Assembly (NCBI GenBank): GCA_023078555.1
Contig: CM041196.1
Span: forward strand, 12,294,985-12,358,984
Length of the DNA: 64,000 bases
Reading direction: 5' to 3'
From: Ulva prolifera
Taxonomy: Eukaryota; Chlorophyta; Ulvophyceae; Ulvales; Ulvaceae
The position numbers were made by a program, and so were the translations under genes. Shown here in pieces: positions 19,901 through 30,369 of the stretch; the first letter of the stretch is position 1; every line of letters starts with the position of its first letter. Under the pieces are notes generated by a model, which was given only the letters and a program-made list of their open reading frames with translations, was not told where the DNA came from and did not search any database.

Positions 19901-21791
19901 TGTGGAGGGGCCAACACGCACATTCGAGAGCCAGGAACAGCACCAAGCTGGCGAGGCTGAGCCTGCATCTGCGCCGAGGCAGGCACAGGCAGGCCGCGGC
20001 CCGGGAGAAGGAGGCGGCGTCCAGTCCGCCCCAGCATCAGCCTCAGCGGCAGGCGCCCAGGCTGTCGATCGCACGCCCAGCCAGCAGCCTGTACCGGAAC
20101 GACAACAAGCGGGTAATCTAGATGGCAGTCGCCAAGACAGCGGTCACGAGGTGTGCCACCACTACATGTGTCTGCGCCCCAGAGCCGCTGCCGCACGAGA
20201 TGGCGAAGGGCACAGCCACCGCATGCCCTGCGCTGGATGCTGTTTGAGATTCTGCATAGGTGGAAAGGATGGCCTATGCAATGCAGGCTTTCCGGAAGAC
20301 TGCTTGCATACCTGTGTGGGTATCTCAGCATAATGCTGCACAGATTCCCGCTGCATCGGCTGGCACACTGCGGGTGCATTGTGGGTAGGGCATGCACCCA
20401 CACTGCCACTGGCGCATCTATGTCCACTCTGTCTTTGCAGGATGTGAGCGGCATCCGCACTGTCGAGGACCTGTTTGCACGCCTTGATGCTGGCACGCCC
20501 GGCCGCACCTTTGACTTTGGCGGCCGCACGCTGCACCTCACCTCCAGCTGGAAGGCTGCCTCAAATACATACTGCCCGGAGTGGAACATACCAGTGACAG
20601 CCTGTGCACAGCTGAGTTGCGGCTGCGGGGTCGTGTCAAACGTGACCCTGGCGCTGGGTGCTCCCGATCGAGTGATGTGCCTCCACGGATCAAGCCGGGT
20701 CGAGTTCCGCAACGTCACAGTCCAAGGTGAGTGCACTTGGCGCCAAGCGCGGCTGCATCATTGACGTACAGCACTTCCACAGCGATAACACTGCGTTTGT
20801 GCCAACTGCCGGCTGTACATGTGCATTTCTCTGAATCCCTATGAGATTGCCATCATCCCCACTGCTTAAGCTTACCATACCTGACCAGAATCGGGGGCAG
20901 CATCGGGGCCCTCCAGGCCGCATATGCCTCGTTTAATTTCAGGTAACACCATGCCATTGAAAACCACCTGCAATCCGTGCGCAGGGCTATGATATATACA
21001 CCGCTGCAAGCGCCCATCTGTCCATGCACAGACATGGTATTGTCAGGATGTTGCAACGTGTAGCGACACAGCTCTGGCTCTTGTTGGGCACCAATGCACT
21101 AGCACCGCGCAACGCCCACCTCTGTGCAGGGGGCATGCTTTGGTGCGTGGGCGAGCTTTGCCGCGTGGTTCTCAGAGACTCCACCTTTGAGGGCTGCCGG
21201 TTGTCGGTTGCGTGGGGCGCGAAGGTGCACCTCCACGGCGGCCGCCTGCACGCCCTGCCACCGCAGGTCGCTAAAGAGCGGAACCTCTGTAAAGCATCCG
21301 GTGAGGGCACCACCGTGCACGCCACTGGCACCAAATTCGACGGCGACATTGGCGTATTTCGCGGGGCAGCCTTTACTGGCGAGCACGTACATGTCAGGCT
21401 GGGCAGTGAACTTGAATATGGAATTATTGCCGGAGACAATGGCAGCCGCGTCACTCTGAGTGGATGTGATGTCGCCTGGGCATCAGGCGCCTCCCCTGCA
21501 CAGAGCTTTGGTGTGATTGCACGGGAGGCGGGTGTGGTCGACATGACCAACTGCACCGTGGTAGCATATCGCGGCGTGCAGGTGTCGGGACGTGCCTGCC
21601 TGCGCGACTGTCGGATTCAGGCGGAAAAGGACGGGCTGTGGGTTGCGGGGGCGAATGCGACGGTCAAGGCGGTGAGGTGCACCTTCCGCGGCGGAGCAAC
21701 GGGCGTAGCCATAGCCACCAACGTGGCCGCAGGCAATGTTTCACTGCAAAACTGTGATGTTGAGTCAAGGCGGGAGTTTGAGGAAGCATGA
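13817..21791 (+). CDS. Gene 1: HeLo/MLKL-like bundle, U-box-like, protein kinase, two beta-helix cassettes
   Basis: Spliced model: 13817-13956, 14473-14644, 14831-15343, 15848-16494, 16692-17185, 17795-18201, 18587-18875, 19261-20150, 20441-20726, 21130-21791. This totals 4,500 nt and 1,499 aa, with every junction GT-AG and in phase. Residues ~1-140 form an amphipathic four-helix bundle resembling the HeLo/MLKL N-terminal executioner domain. Residues ~140-275 are a coiled coil. Residues ~337-396 are a U-box/RING-like module (LPCCSF, CQVC). The kinase spans ~420-720: GSGGEGTVVKG, VAVK, HLDITPGN, SDFGLSK, GTPGYAPME, SDVYSLGATLLY. Residues ~792-1184 and ~1185-1499 are two beta-helix cassettes. 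No signal peptide or membrane span is seen, so it is probably cytosolic. Role inferred: kinase-controlled death or defence effector with a beta-helix sensor. The C-terminus is shorter than in gene 2. Confidence 0.82.
14473..14644 (+). CDS. Gene 1 exon 2 (helices 2-3 of the bundle)
   Basis: 172 nt, the same length in all three copies. It encodes FMSNVAHILEGVKG, then a Cys/Lys-rich helix with KYADRNACSS and HLRSEA. Donor is gcg|GTGCGG; acceptor is catgcag|G. Confidence 0.8.
14831..15343 (+). CDS. Gene 1 exon 3 (last bundle helix and coiled coil)
   Basis: 171 codons beginning ERLQSIMQGIQQLIPLLTV, which continues the HLRSEA helix across the phase-0 junction. Ala/Ser/Gln-rich heptads follow to GRVWS. 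Gene 2's exon is 12 nt longer, in frame. Confidence 0.8.
15848..16494 (+). CDS. Gene 1 exon 4 (U-box-like module and kinase N-lobe)
   Basis: 647 nt, identical in length to gene 2 exon 4. It carries the VTLPCCSFVV and KCQVCKAPL pairs, then the Gly loop and VAVK lysine. The donor tg|GTGCGT splits the Trp codon of SELW. Confidence 0.85.
16692..17185 (+). CDS. Gene 1 exon 5 (kinase hinge to subdomain X)
   Basis: 494 nt. The junction recreates SELWLVMELCDGSL, a textbook kinase hinge, which strongly supports the splice. It contains HLDITPGNVLL, LSDFGLSKHL, GTPGYAPMEQL and SDVYSLGATLLY. Confidence 0.88.
17795..18201 (+). CDS. Gene 1 exon 6 (kinase C-terminal helices and linker)
   Basis: 407 nt, same length in gene 2. 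VEPAALKDLITSMTAVEAG then RPALAEVQQRLQ matches the end of a kinase C-lobe. A polar linker follows, ending SGGHE before the donor GTGTGT. Confidence 0.82.
18587..18875 (+). CDS. Gene 1 exon 7 (beta-helix cassette 1, part A)
   Basis: 289 nt, entering in phase 0 and leaving in phase 1. It starts DVSGIHTVEDLLSRLHAG and ends VEFQNVTFQG. The same exon type recurs as exon 9 and as gene 2 exon 7. Confidence 0.8.
19261..20150 (+). CDS. Gene 1 exon 8 (beta-helix cassette 1, part B, plus linker)
   Basis: 890 nt, entering in phase 1 and leaving in phase 0. Beta-helix turns (VHLHGGRL, GTTVHATGT, GAAFTGDRVHVR, VVDMTRCTV) are followed by a low-complexity Ala/Gln/Pro linker. The exon ends SGHE|GTGTGC, echoing the end of exon 6. 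Confidence 0.8.
20441..20726 (+). CDS. Gene 1 exon 9 (beta-helix cassette 2, part A)
   Basis: 286 nt with the same phases as exon 7. It starts DVSGIRTVEDLFARLDAG and is closest to gene 2 exon 7. Confidence 0.82.
21130..21791 (+). CDS. Gene 1 exon 10 (beta-helix cassette 2, part B, terminal)
   Basis: 662 nt to a TGA at 21,789-21,791. The stop falls before the basic tail present in gene 2 and gene 0. The DNA for that tail is still recognisable just downstream (to about 21,873). Confidence 0.82.
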
Positions 21792-22695
21792 GCAGGCGCA
21801 CAGACTGGAGAAATAAAGCGCACTGGAGCTGCGACAGGGGCGTTAAAAAAGCTGGCTCGCTGGGTGCGGTGGTAGGCCTAGATTGTCTTCACGCACGCCT
21901 GCGGTCGCATGAGCTGCGATGTGCGCTCTGACTCCGTATCATGTTTGTGCACGCCTGAGGTTGCGAGCGGTTTGAGGGTCTGGGGTCGCCCATCACCTGC
22001 GCCTCAGCCACTGTGTCAGCACGTGTATGTGCTGCGGGTATGGGGGTCTGGCATGAGAATCGATCGTCATAAGTGCGGTCGGAGCGGGTCCCCGCACAAT
22101 GCCACGGGCACTTTGACCATGAACCGGGGTCACAAGGCTAGGTGGGACCAGGTCCAGCATGCTGCTATAGAACGCATGACTTCAGCTTTTGTGCTGCACG
22201 CTACGAGTGCTACTAGTAGAAGTTTATAACGCCTTCCCTGGTGGCGTCTCTGCCATTTCAAATTCTTACATCTGGCTTTTGAAACATGCCGCCACCGCGT
22301 TGGGTCATGCCATCTATGTAGCTTGTCGTTGCATGGAGCCGAATATCTCGGAGGTATTGGCAGCTCCGTTCCAGAAAGGGGAGACTGCAACCACCATTCA
22401 CCCCCCTTCCTAGTAGCCATCATCCTCATCTAGAGCCGCTACGTAATGGCGCTAGTGAACAGATTGCAGCCAACGCGAAAGCCCAGGTTGAACCTCTGAG
22501 GCCCCCCCAGGCCACGGGGCGCACAGCCTCGCGCAACATGGCCCACAGTAAGACAGCATGGGCCTGTGTCTCAGCCAGCAAAAGATATCAAATGCAATTG
22601 TTCGAGTGTGGCCGTAGAAAGAGTCCTCGCCTCCATTTGTTCTCTTGAGGTTGGTGCGTGGGAAGCAGGTGCAACTGATAGCCGTGTCTTGTACA
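21792..22695 (+). repeat. 3' flank of gene 1, shared with genes 0 and 2
   Basis: It aligns with 1,743-2,575 and 52,348-52,912. The first ~80 bp are the former coding tail. No other gene is seen. Confidence 0.6.
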
Positions 22696-22713
22696 GACAT
22701 CCCGCGTACAGGC

Positions 22714-23745
22714 CTACTCAAAGGGGATGTCGGGACTGCGGGTGATACTACCCCGTGTCAGGTTGACTTCCCTGCCCTCACCTTTCGCCCACGCCCCAGG
22801 GGCGTTGTCCTTCACTAGCTTTACGCGGACCTCTTGCCCAGTGAAATCTGCACTAGACTGCACGGCTATGGTCCATGCACCGGCGGCATCGCGTGCATGC
22901 GCAGCCGTACCCGTACCGCAGACGTAGCACAACACGCTGCTGTTTTGCGGTAGGAGGCGCTGCATGGTCCCACCGTGAAGGCGCGCCGCCGCGCCCTCGC
23001 TGACGACGAGCTGGCAACACTCCAGCGCCACGTCCGGGAGCGTGAGGCGGCAGTGCTGGCCTCCGCACTTGAGGGTGCCACCTGCACGCAGCTCTAGATG
23101 GGCTGGGGCTGCCATGGCTAACCGAGACGGCAGGAAAGCAAGTCAACAATAACTGTACGTAAGTGCCTTTGCCGAGACCCACTCCCATGGAACAGGAAGC
23201 GCAGCTGGCCGAGCTGGACACGGACTGAATCACTGAGCTGGACACACATTGAAACACGGTGCTGAGAGTTATCGCTTGTGACTGCAGGCATGGGGTCGGC
23301 GGCGGGCGGCCTATGGGGGCGAAGAAGCGGGTTGTCACACGCTTCTACAGAAGGGCTGCGTGGATGGGCAGAAGCTTCACCTCCACCAGCAACGACCGGG
23401 TGCCCACCTCTACAGCCATCATCGGGGTCAGCACGTCTCGCAGAGCTGCGGGCTTGAGGTCCTCTGGAACTCCGCTTGTCACTCCTGAACACGCCAATAA
23501 GCTGGGCTTTGGCAGTGCACAGGGCTGGTACACTGAAATGGCGTGATCTGCCTGATGCCGGCCCCGGACAATATTTCCGTCGCCTTGAATGAATATGCAT
23601 GCCATTGATGCATGAACACACAGTGCCAGCCATGCATGTGCAGATCTGGGCAGGAGAGTCTCACCTGCACGACATGGCTCCTGCTGCCGTAGGGGTGCGC
23701 CCCTTTAGCTGCTGACGGCAGTGTGTGGACGTCGCTGCGCACCTC
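22714..23745 (-). pseudogene. Minus-strand kinase/beta-helix gene relic (M2), convergent with gene 1
   Basis: Reading leftwards: about 23,660-23,742 has RSDVHTLPSAAKGAHPYG (kinase SDVYSLGATLLYAATGAHPFG, shortened). About 23,355-23,510 has LKPAALRDVLTPMMAVEVG (C-lobe helices) after an acceptor gtgttcag|g. About 22,714-23,085 has a beta-helix part B (CGGQHCRLTLPDV, ARLHGGTMQRLLPQ, ADFTGQEVRVKL) ending at a stop at 22,714. The U-box-like part and kinase N-lobe are not found, and the C-lobe piece runs into a stop before the beta-helix. It is diverged from genes 1 and 2 and likely decayed. A short two-exon beta-helix product (from ~23,085) cannot be excluded. Confidence 0.6.
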
Positions 23746-26700
23746 GAAAGGCCCCTAGTCTCTTTGTAGGTACCCTGCCCTACCCTATGCCTCTACGATG
23801 CCGGTATCGCGTGAAGTGGCCGCGCGCGCAGGCAGTCACGGCCGGGCGACACGAGGGATGTGCTGCGACATGTCTCCACGTGGATGTTCGTCAAAGAGGC
23901 ACACGGCGCGAGCCTCGCCAGCCCGCGGTTCAGTGCTTCCGGCAGCTACTGCCAGAATGCCGGCACTCGGGGTCACCCGAGGTGGAGCCACCGCAGCACA
24001 GCCTTGCATATGCCCCGCGAGTCAGGGCAAGCTGCTGGTGCTGGCTGCTGATGACGCGGGCAACTGCATGCACGCTCCCCATGCAATTGTGTAATAGGCA
24101 GTGGATGCCCACGTGGTGGCCTTGAACTCACGGTGCGGCAGTTCTGTAAACAATCGTTGCCATTGGTGCTACTGCTGCATCTCCATGGAAGAATCAGTCG
24201 CCCATATGCACGCACAGGTTCGGCGAGCACCAGTCCTGTGTTTCATCAGTACCTCACACTCCTGGAAGGGTGCGGCATTGCGCAGCAACAAGGTCCGGGT
24301 GCATGCATTGAAATTTATGCAGGGATGTGCGGTTGGAGGGTAGGCTGCATTGTGCTGCTGGAGCCGACAAGCAGGCGTGTCGACGAGGTGATGCAGCAGG
24401 CTGGCGTTTGACAGACACGCATTCATTGCTGGTTGCCACTACAGGAGAAGACGGTTGAAAGGGGGTGACCGAACATGTACAGGGGTACAGTGGGGAGAGG
24501 CGGGGACTCACATGCATATGGCCGTCATGGGGAGTGCCTGCTGCCTGGCTGCTCTGCCGAGGCACACCGCAGACCCCCGGCCTGGCTCGGTGATGCTGAG
24601 GATAGCGCTCGGCAGGTGTCACATGTGGAGGTGTGGTGCAGGCCTCGGAAGCCGGAAAGCTGGCTGGGGAGACGCCGCTTGTGCTTCGTGGCCACTGCTG
24701 CCGCCACCATGGCTGGCCTGTGGAATTCTGGACACACGAGGGCCTTGTGTCACTCACAAGTTGTGAGTCACAACAAATTCAGCTTCTCATGTTGGTGGGT
24801 TGATCAGGGCCTGATCATGAAGGCTAGTGATATGCACTGCACCAGATTCAAATGCATTGCACTGCTGAGATTGCATGTTCAGGGATCTGTTCTAGATTCC
24901 AGATAGAAGTTCTCCTCGCAGCATGTTGTACCAGCCTCGTTCCCAACGTTTGTTGCTCGCGCGATCGGGAATACGGCTCAAGAGCCGTCCAGGTAGCCAC
25001 GACACAGGCGCAGAATGCCAGGATTTTCCATGTCAGCATACATAGGCAAGTTGAGAGCATGCGGCAGCAATACGAGCTCCTGGGTCGACATCCACAACTG
25101 ACACATGCCATACACGGTGCCTGCTGTATTCAAGCAGCGCATTTACCTCTGCGACTCTCTGAGACTAGCAATCACGACCATTGATATGGTCTGGTTTTGC
25201 TCATTTCTGACATTTGTGTGGAGTTGAGAGACCTGGAGACCTGCACACCTCCTCAGCGTGGACCAAGATGCTGACCAGGCGTGATCTGGAACCAGACTTG
25301 GAGCAAACACAGGTAGAGCTATTTCTGTTGATTTTTCATGAAAGTATCGCTGAGCCGCTCCTCTAAATCACAGATGGCTTGCGGCTTGTTCCCGGTGTGA
25401 CGCACGGTGCCCAAGGATCACAGGACGAGACGTACAAGGCAACAGAATGTTGAATGTGGCATCAATGCGGTCAGAATGCCAATCATTTCGCGGCCTCTCT
25501 TCAATGCTGTGGTCCAGTCCCCGTTTGCCCAACGTGGCTATGGGTCTCTCGCGACGGTGTGGATACTGCGTGCGATCACAGAGGTTGCTGCGTCCCACTG
25601 CAGACATTGGCCCTCGAATACGATAGCAGTCAAGGATGTAGTGTTCTTTTGTTTCAGAACATGCGCAGTGGCAACTTGCTGTTCAAACAATCCTGCTCAC
25701 GATCCAGCCCACCTGCTGCCAACTCCGTCCCGCCATCGTCACGTTCCAAGATATCTTAATGGCTTTTAGTGTCGTCGTTATCTGGTTTGAGGAGGCGTAC
25801 GTGAAGGCGGCCTGCAGCCGTCGAAGTTGACCGTCACAGGACCCTCCAAGCCTGCCCTCCACAGCGGCAACTATACAGCATCATCTTCTCAAGCCCTCAA
25901 ATGCTTCTCTCTTGTGGAGTGCTGATTTTTTTCACGGCACATAGTGAAGGCGGCATCGGAGGTGCAGGAGCTGCAAAGAGCCTCACAGCCTCACTTGTCG
26001 GTGCTGCACATGGCCTGCACAGAACACGTCTCTTCCGTGCAACACCTTCCGTCCTAATATATGGCTTGCCTTTTCTGCGCACAGACGGGAATCCTGCATC
26101 TCAGCCTTGACTGGCAACAACCAGAGGCTTGATCTGCAGTCTGACGAGCTTCACTCGATCCGTGTCCATTGGAGCCAGTCACAGTCTTGTTGGAACTGCT
26201 GTTGCGTTGCCACCACCAGGCTCAACGCCGGGCGCACCCAGCTCGTTGAGCCCCACATATAGGTCCGCGATGCTGCCCGGCTCGTCGACTTCATCCGTGT
26301 GACACACCTCCTTGAGCCCCACACGTGCTCTGTGCCCTCCTTGTGGGCCGTGGGGTGCATGAGCCCATGGAGTAGTGCGCCGGGTATGCAGTTGTCGCAC
26401 ATGCTGTGAGGGGTACTGCGCCGGCCTGGGTTGGTGGATGTGGTAAGGCAGTGTTGTGGGTGCTGGCCACTGCATCGACGTCGCACTGTGCCGGGATCCA
26501 GTGCTACAGCAGCCGTGTCGCGGGATCGCCACAGCGGACATCGGGGTCTGTCGCAGTGCCATCAGCAGTCCCGAGTCCTTGTAATGTGTTCCCTACAGCT
26601 AGGCGTACCGTCCCGGGCCGTCTTCCGCCAGCCTCTGCTGTAAACCGTGCCTCCCATGCATGCTACGCATGCAACGAACAAACTTGAACTGGTCCCTCTG

Positions 26701-26979
26701 GTCCATTGCTCAAACCCTGCCTGCTTCCATGCCCAAGCGCAGGCAGGTGCTTGGCGAAACAGGCGCCAGCACATGTCCATGCATGTGTGGGGGGGTGGGA
26801 TGTAGCTGCGTGTCCCTCAGCGGGTTGCAGAAGGCCCAATGACACCCAGCCCCCGCCCTGATGCCCCGCCGCGAGGCAGAGCCGCCCCTGAGCGACATGC
26901 CATGAGGCCGTGCGGGGCCATGCGACATGCCATGAGGTCGTGAGTGGCCGGGCGGCAACGGCGCCGTGGCATGCAGAGC
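23746..26979. repeat. Unit-B intergenic segment shared with 56,650-59,919
   Basis: Long colinear similarity to unit C. Examples are 'gaagccggaaagctggctgg' at about 24,647 with its match at 57,488, and the stretch 24,905-25,900 matching 57,740-58,750 and 1-1,087. Positions 26,150-26,600 match 58,970-59,340. Open frames are not conserved in frame between copies. Nothing convincingly genic is seen. Confidence 0.65.
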
Positions 26980-27010
26980 CGAAATCGATGAACAAATGCA
27001 CTGCTGCAGC
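26663..27010 (-). mobile_element. RNase H-module scrap of the DIRS-like fossil
   Basis: The minus strand has LFIDFGSACHGAVAARPLT, matching the first strand of the RNase H region at 6,400-6,510. This is a broken piece inside the unit-B segment, about 0.3 kb. Confidence 0.5.
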
Positions 27011-29200
27011 GGCCTGGGACGCGGAGGAGCCTGCATCGGAGGATCAGGCACTTGTGCACTATGACAGGTCACGGCAGGAACTGCCACATTCTGGGAGCAG
27101 ACATTGGCACTGGGTAGCAGGATGCATGGATGCTTGTGGACGAATTCTGATTCAGGGCAGATCGGATTCGCCGAGCATGGATGCAGCAGTGCACCGTCAA
27201 TGTCCGTGAGGCCGTGTTTCAGTTACAGAGATTCCACAGAGGCGACTGAGGCAGGCGTGTCCGAAAGGTGGATGCCACCACAGCAGCGGATGCTTCCAGG
27301 GGGCTAAATTGACAAGAAATGGGACGTACATGACCGTCATTGGTGATGTCTGCTTCCTGGTTGGCCTGCCGAGTCTGCATTTGCCACGGTGAGGCGCTGT
27401 GACGGATCAAATAGCCAGGAAGGTTGCTCTTCATGTTCCGAGTGTGCTTTGCGGCCGCTGCCGTCGCCATTGGGCCTGGCCTTGGGGAATTGAATACAAA
27501 CGGAGGCAGTTGGGATTTTCCGGATGTGTCGAGTCAGGCTGTCAGGTTGGTAAATCTGTCAGGACCTGGAGGCTTGTGAATTTTACTGCCTCCGATTGTG
27601 AACACAAACTGACTGACGAGAGTGCATGTTTGAAAAATATTCCTACATGCTAGACAAGAGTACTCATTGCTGCATGTTTTCCCGCAGTGATTCACTCATG
27701 TGATCAGCGGAATGGCCCACCATCCATACCGATCGCGAGCTTGGACAAAACCAAAGATCACTACACTTTCTGCACCGGCGTTCAGAGGCTGATCGTGAGC
27801 ATGTAGCAGCAATGCCAATACCTCGGACAACACTCAGAGCTGCCACACGCTTTGCCTGCTGCGTTAGAGCAGTGCATGAACTGAAAAAAATTAAAAAGTT
27901 ACTATTGTGGCCAGTTTATGCGGGGTCCCTGGCTAATATCTCTCATCTCTGTTGGGCTGAGTGACCTGGTTACCTGGTCAATGTGGACCAAGATGCAGAT
28001 CAGGTGTGGTCCGGAACCAGGCTCGGGGTGTTACAAGTCGCAGCTACTCCAATAAACAATGCAAGTCCGCAAAGTCGCTCGGCAAATTCGGAGATGGCTT
28101 GCGACCGACGCCCCACGTGTCGCAAAGTGCCCGGGGATCACAAGACCAGACGTCCAAGCCAACAACAAGCTCGGATGGGCATCGCAACGTAGTCAGATTG
28201 CCAATCAGTATGCGGCCTCTTTTCACAGCTTCGGTCGAGTCCGCTGTTGCCCACCGTGGCTGTGGGGCTCCTGTTATGGTGTTGACACTGCAGAGTTCAG
28301 AGAGCTTGGCGCGTCCCCCTGGGGGGCATTGATCAGCGAATACGGTGGCACTCCTGGCTTAGAATGCGCGCAGTGGCACACCCACGCTAGTTTCATAAAC
28401 GATCTTGCCCACGACCTGCACCGCATCACATATGCGCACGTTCGCGCATGCAGCCTACTCTCTCGCCAACGCCAAGTCAAAGGCTCACTCTAGTCCGTGT
28501 AGTTGCTGTAGTCCGTATTCGAGTTGTCGAAGCGGGCAATGCAGTTCAGCCGTCGGAGTTATCCGGCACCGCATGATCGGTCGCTGTACTGACGCAGCTA
28601 CAGGTGGCCTGAACGTGTGGCGCCAAACTTATCACTAGATGTGGATGATGCGACTGTATGCCATCAGTGTGTAAGACGACGCCGGATGTCAGGGGACCTG
28701 ACGGCAGACCAGCCTGTGAGCCTGCTTCGTCCGATGTGTCGGTTGCAGCCGCTCCCAAAGACGGTAAAGTATCTCGAAGTACTGCCAGGCTGTGACATCG
28801 TACTTCTGCTTGAGATCTGAAGTGGCCTTGCCTGTTCAATCCCATCGGACCGGTGCTCCTCGTTGCTACAGAATCTGCATGCTCACAACAGAACAGCATT
28901 GCCTGAGACGATCTTCATTCTCGCATCAATATGCACTACCGTGTACAAGCCAGTCCCGTGTGAGTGCGCCGTTTGAGAACGTATGGCCAGTGAACTCCAT
29001 GCGCCCATCTCTTCCATTGGCATCTGCACGTGTTGGGATGGATGGCTGGGTAGCGCAGACAGGCGTTCTGAATGCACACATCGCTGCTAGTAACGCCACC
29101 TCGATCTACGGTTTTTTACCACCTGCTGCAATAGCTTGACTCCATTTCTTGTGAGTGTCTGTCCTCCTGTTGTGCTGCCTACTTTTGTGCTTTCCCTGGT
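26980..29200. repeat. 2.2-kb intergenic repeat, copy 3 (unit B)
   Basis: Colinear with 6,546-8,757 and 8,758-10,990; it shares 'gcagatcggattcgccgagc' and 'tcttcattctcgcatcaat'. No gene is called. Confidence 0.7.
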
Positions 29201-29361
29201 GCCACAGGTCCCCTCCGCAATGACGATGGAGTGATTTGGTGGCATAACCCTTGTGGTGCGTAGTACTGACTAACCTGCTCACAGAGCTGTCACCTAGGAC
29301 ACTTCAGTCACAGCTCCTTGTGATGGGTCCCTACTTCTGGCTGCTGCTGTGAACATGTCCC

Positions 29362-30369
29362 TGTGACCTTGTTGTTGTGTACATCTGTGGTAAGCTAGAG
29401 CCAAGCAAGGTGCCGTGATTGGTGCTGCACAGACAACTGGTGGCTGCTGCATTGATTTCTCATGAGCATCACACCCTCTGGCTCACACGACTGGTGGACT
29501 GGCTGAGTTGGTTCTGTGTCTGTTGAGATTCAGTAAAAGTCTGGAAGATTAGTGCAAGTCTGACTCAAGATGCAGTTGGAGGTTTAGTGCCCTTCTGACT
29601 GGAACAGCTGCTTGCTCACCACCACCAGGTGCCCCCCTCTGGGGTACACAGCTCCTTGAGCCAAATACGTGCATCACATTCACCTCAAGGCTCCATGCTC
29701 TTCTATGCATGCTATGCATGCATGCGCCAACTTGTCCCTCTGATCTGTTGCTCAATCGCCCGATCTTTCTGAATGTTCATCCTACATGCCCCCCTATCAT
29801 TGTGAGTGCCGAAGGCCAGGCCGGTGCTTGCCGCAACAACTGCGTGCACATGGCCATGCGTATGCGTGGCTGCTGCAGTTTTGTGGGTGTTCCAGGTCGG
29901 AGAGGCCGCCGGCGATGCCAAGGCAACACTCGAGCGCATCAACGCGACCGCTGACCGCGGATGCTGACCCTCGTCTCGCGAGCACATCCCCGCACGCCCG
30001 GCCAGATATCTATGCACACGTAGGCGTCAGCATATATAGGGCGCGCCTGGGCTTTGCTGTGTAGCATCCCGCGATAAGCGATTGCGGCTGTGGACATGTC
30101 AGCTTCAGTTGGCACGCGGCAGACTTCAACGCAGCGGCGCACTCGTCCAGCAATCCGCGACACTCGGAGCAGCGGGGAGGTGCCGGGCACCCCGCCGCTG
30201 AGGCTGGATGGCCAGGCTGCAGTGAGCGGCGAGAGGTCCGACCGAATCATCGCATGGCGTTTCCCTGTTTTGTCACGAGGACAGAACCGGAGAGGCAGGG
30301 AGCACTGTAGAACTAGCAAGCAGGTCGAGAACAGGGGCCTCTGCTCTGCACAACACACCAGTGCCAAAG
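29362..30369. repeat. 1.0-kb direct repeat, left copy
   Basis: Nearly identical to 31,081-32,087; the offset is 1,719 bp on the left and slightly different later owing to indels. It is part of the 5'-flank family of the array genes. Its left end is the LINE-free counterpart of 11,142-12,346. One short stretch, VGEAAGDA...KATLERINATADRGC at about 29,899, differs from the right copy by an in-frame 6-bp indel and follows an acceptor-like 'gttccag'. It might be a remnant exon. Confidence 0.75.
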
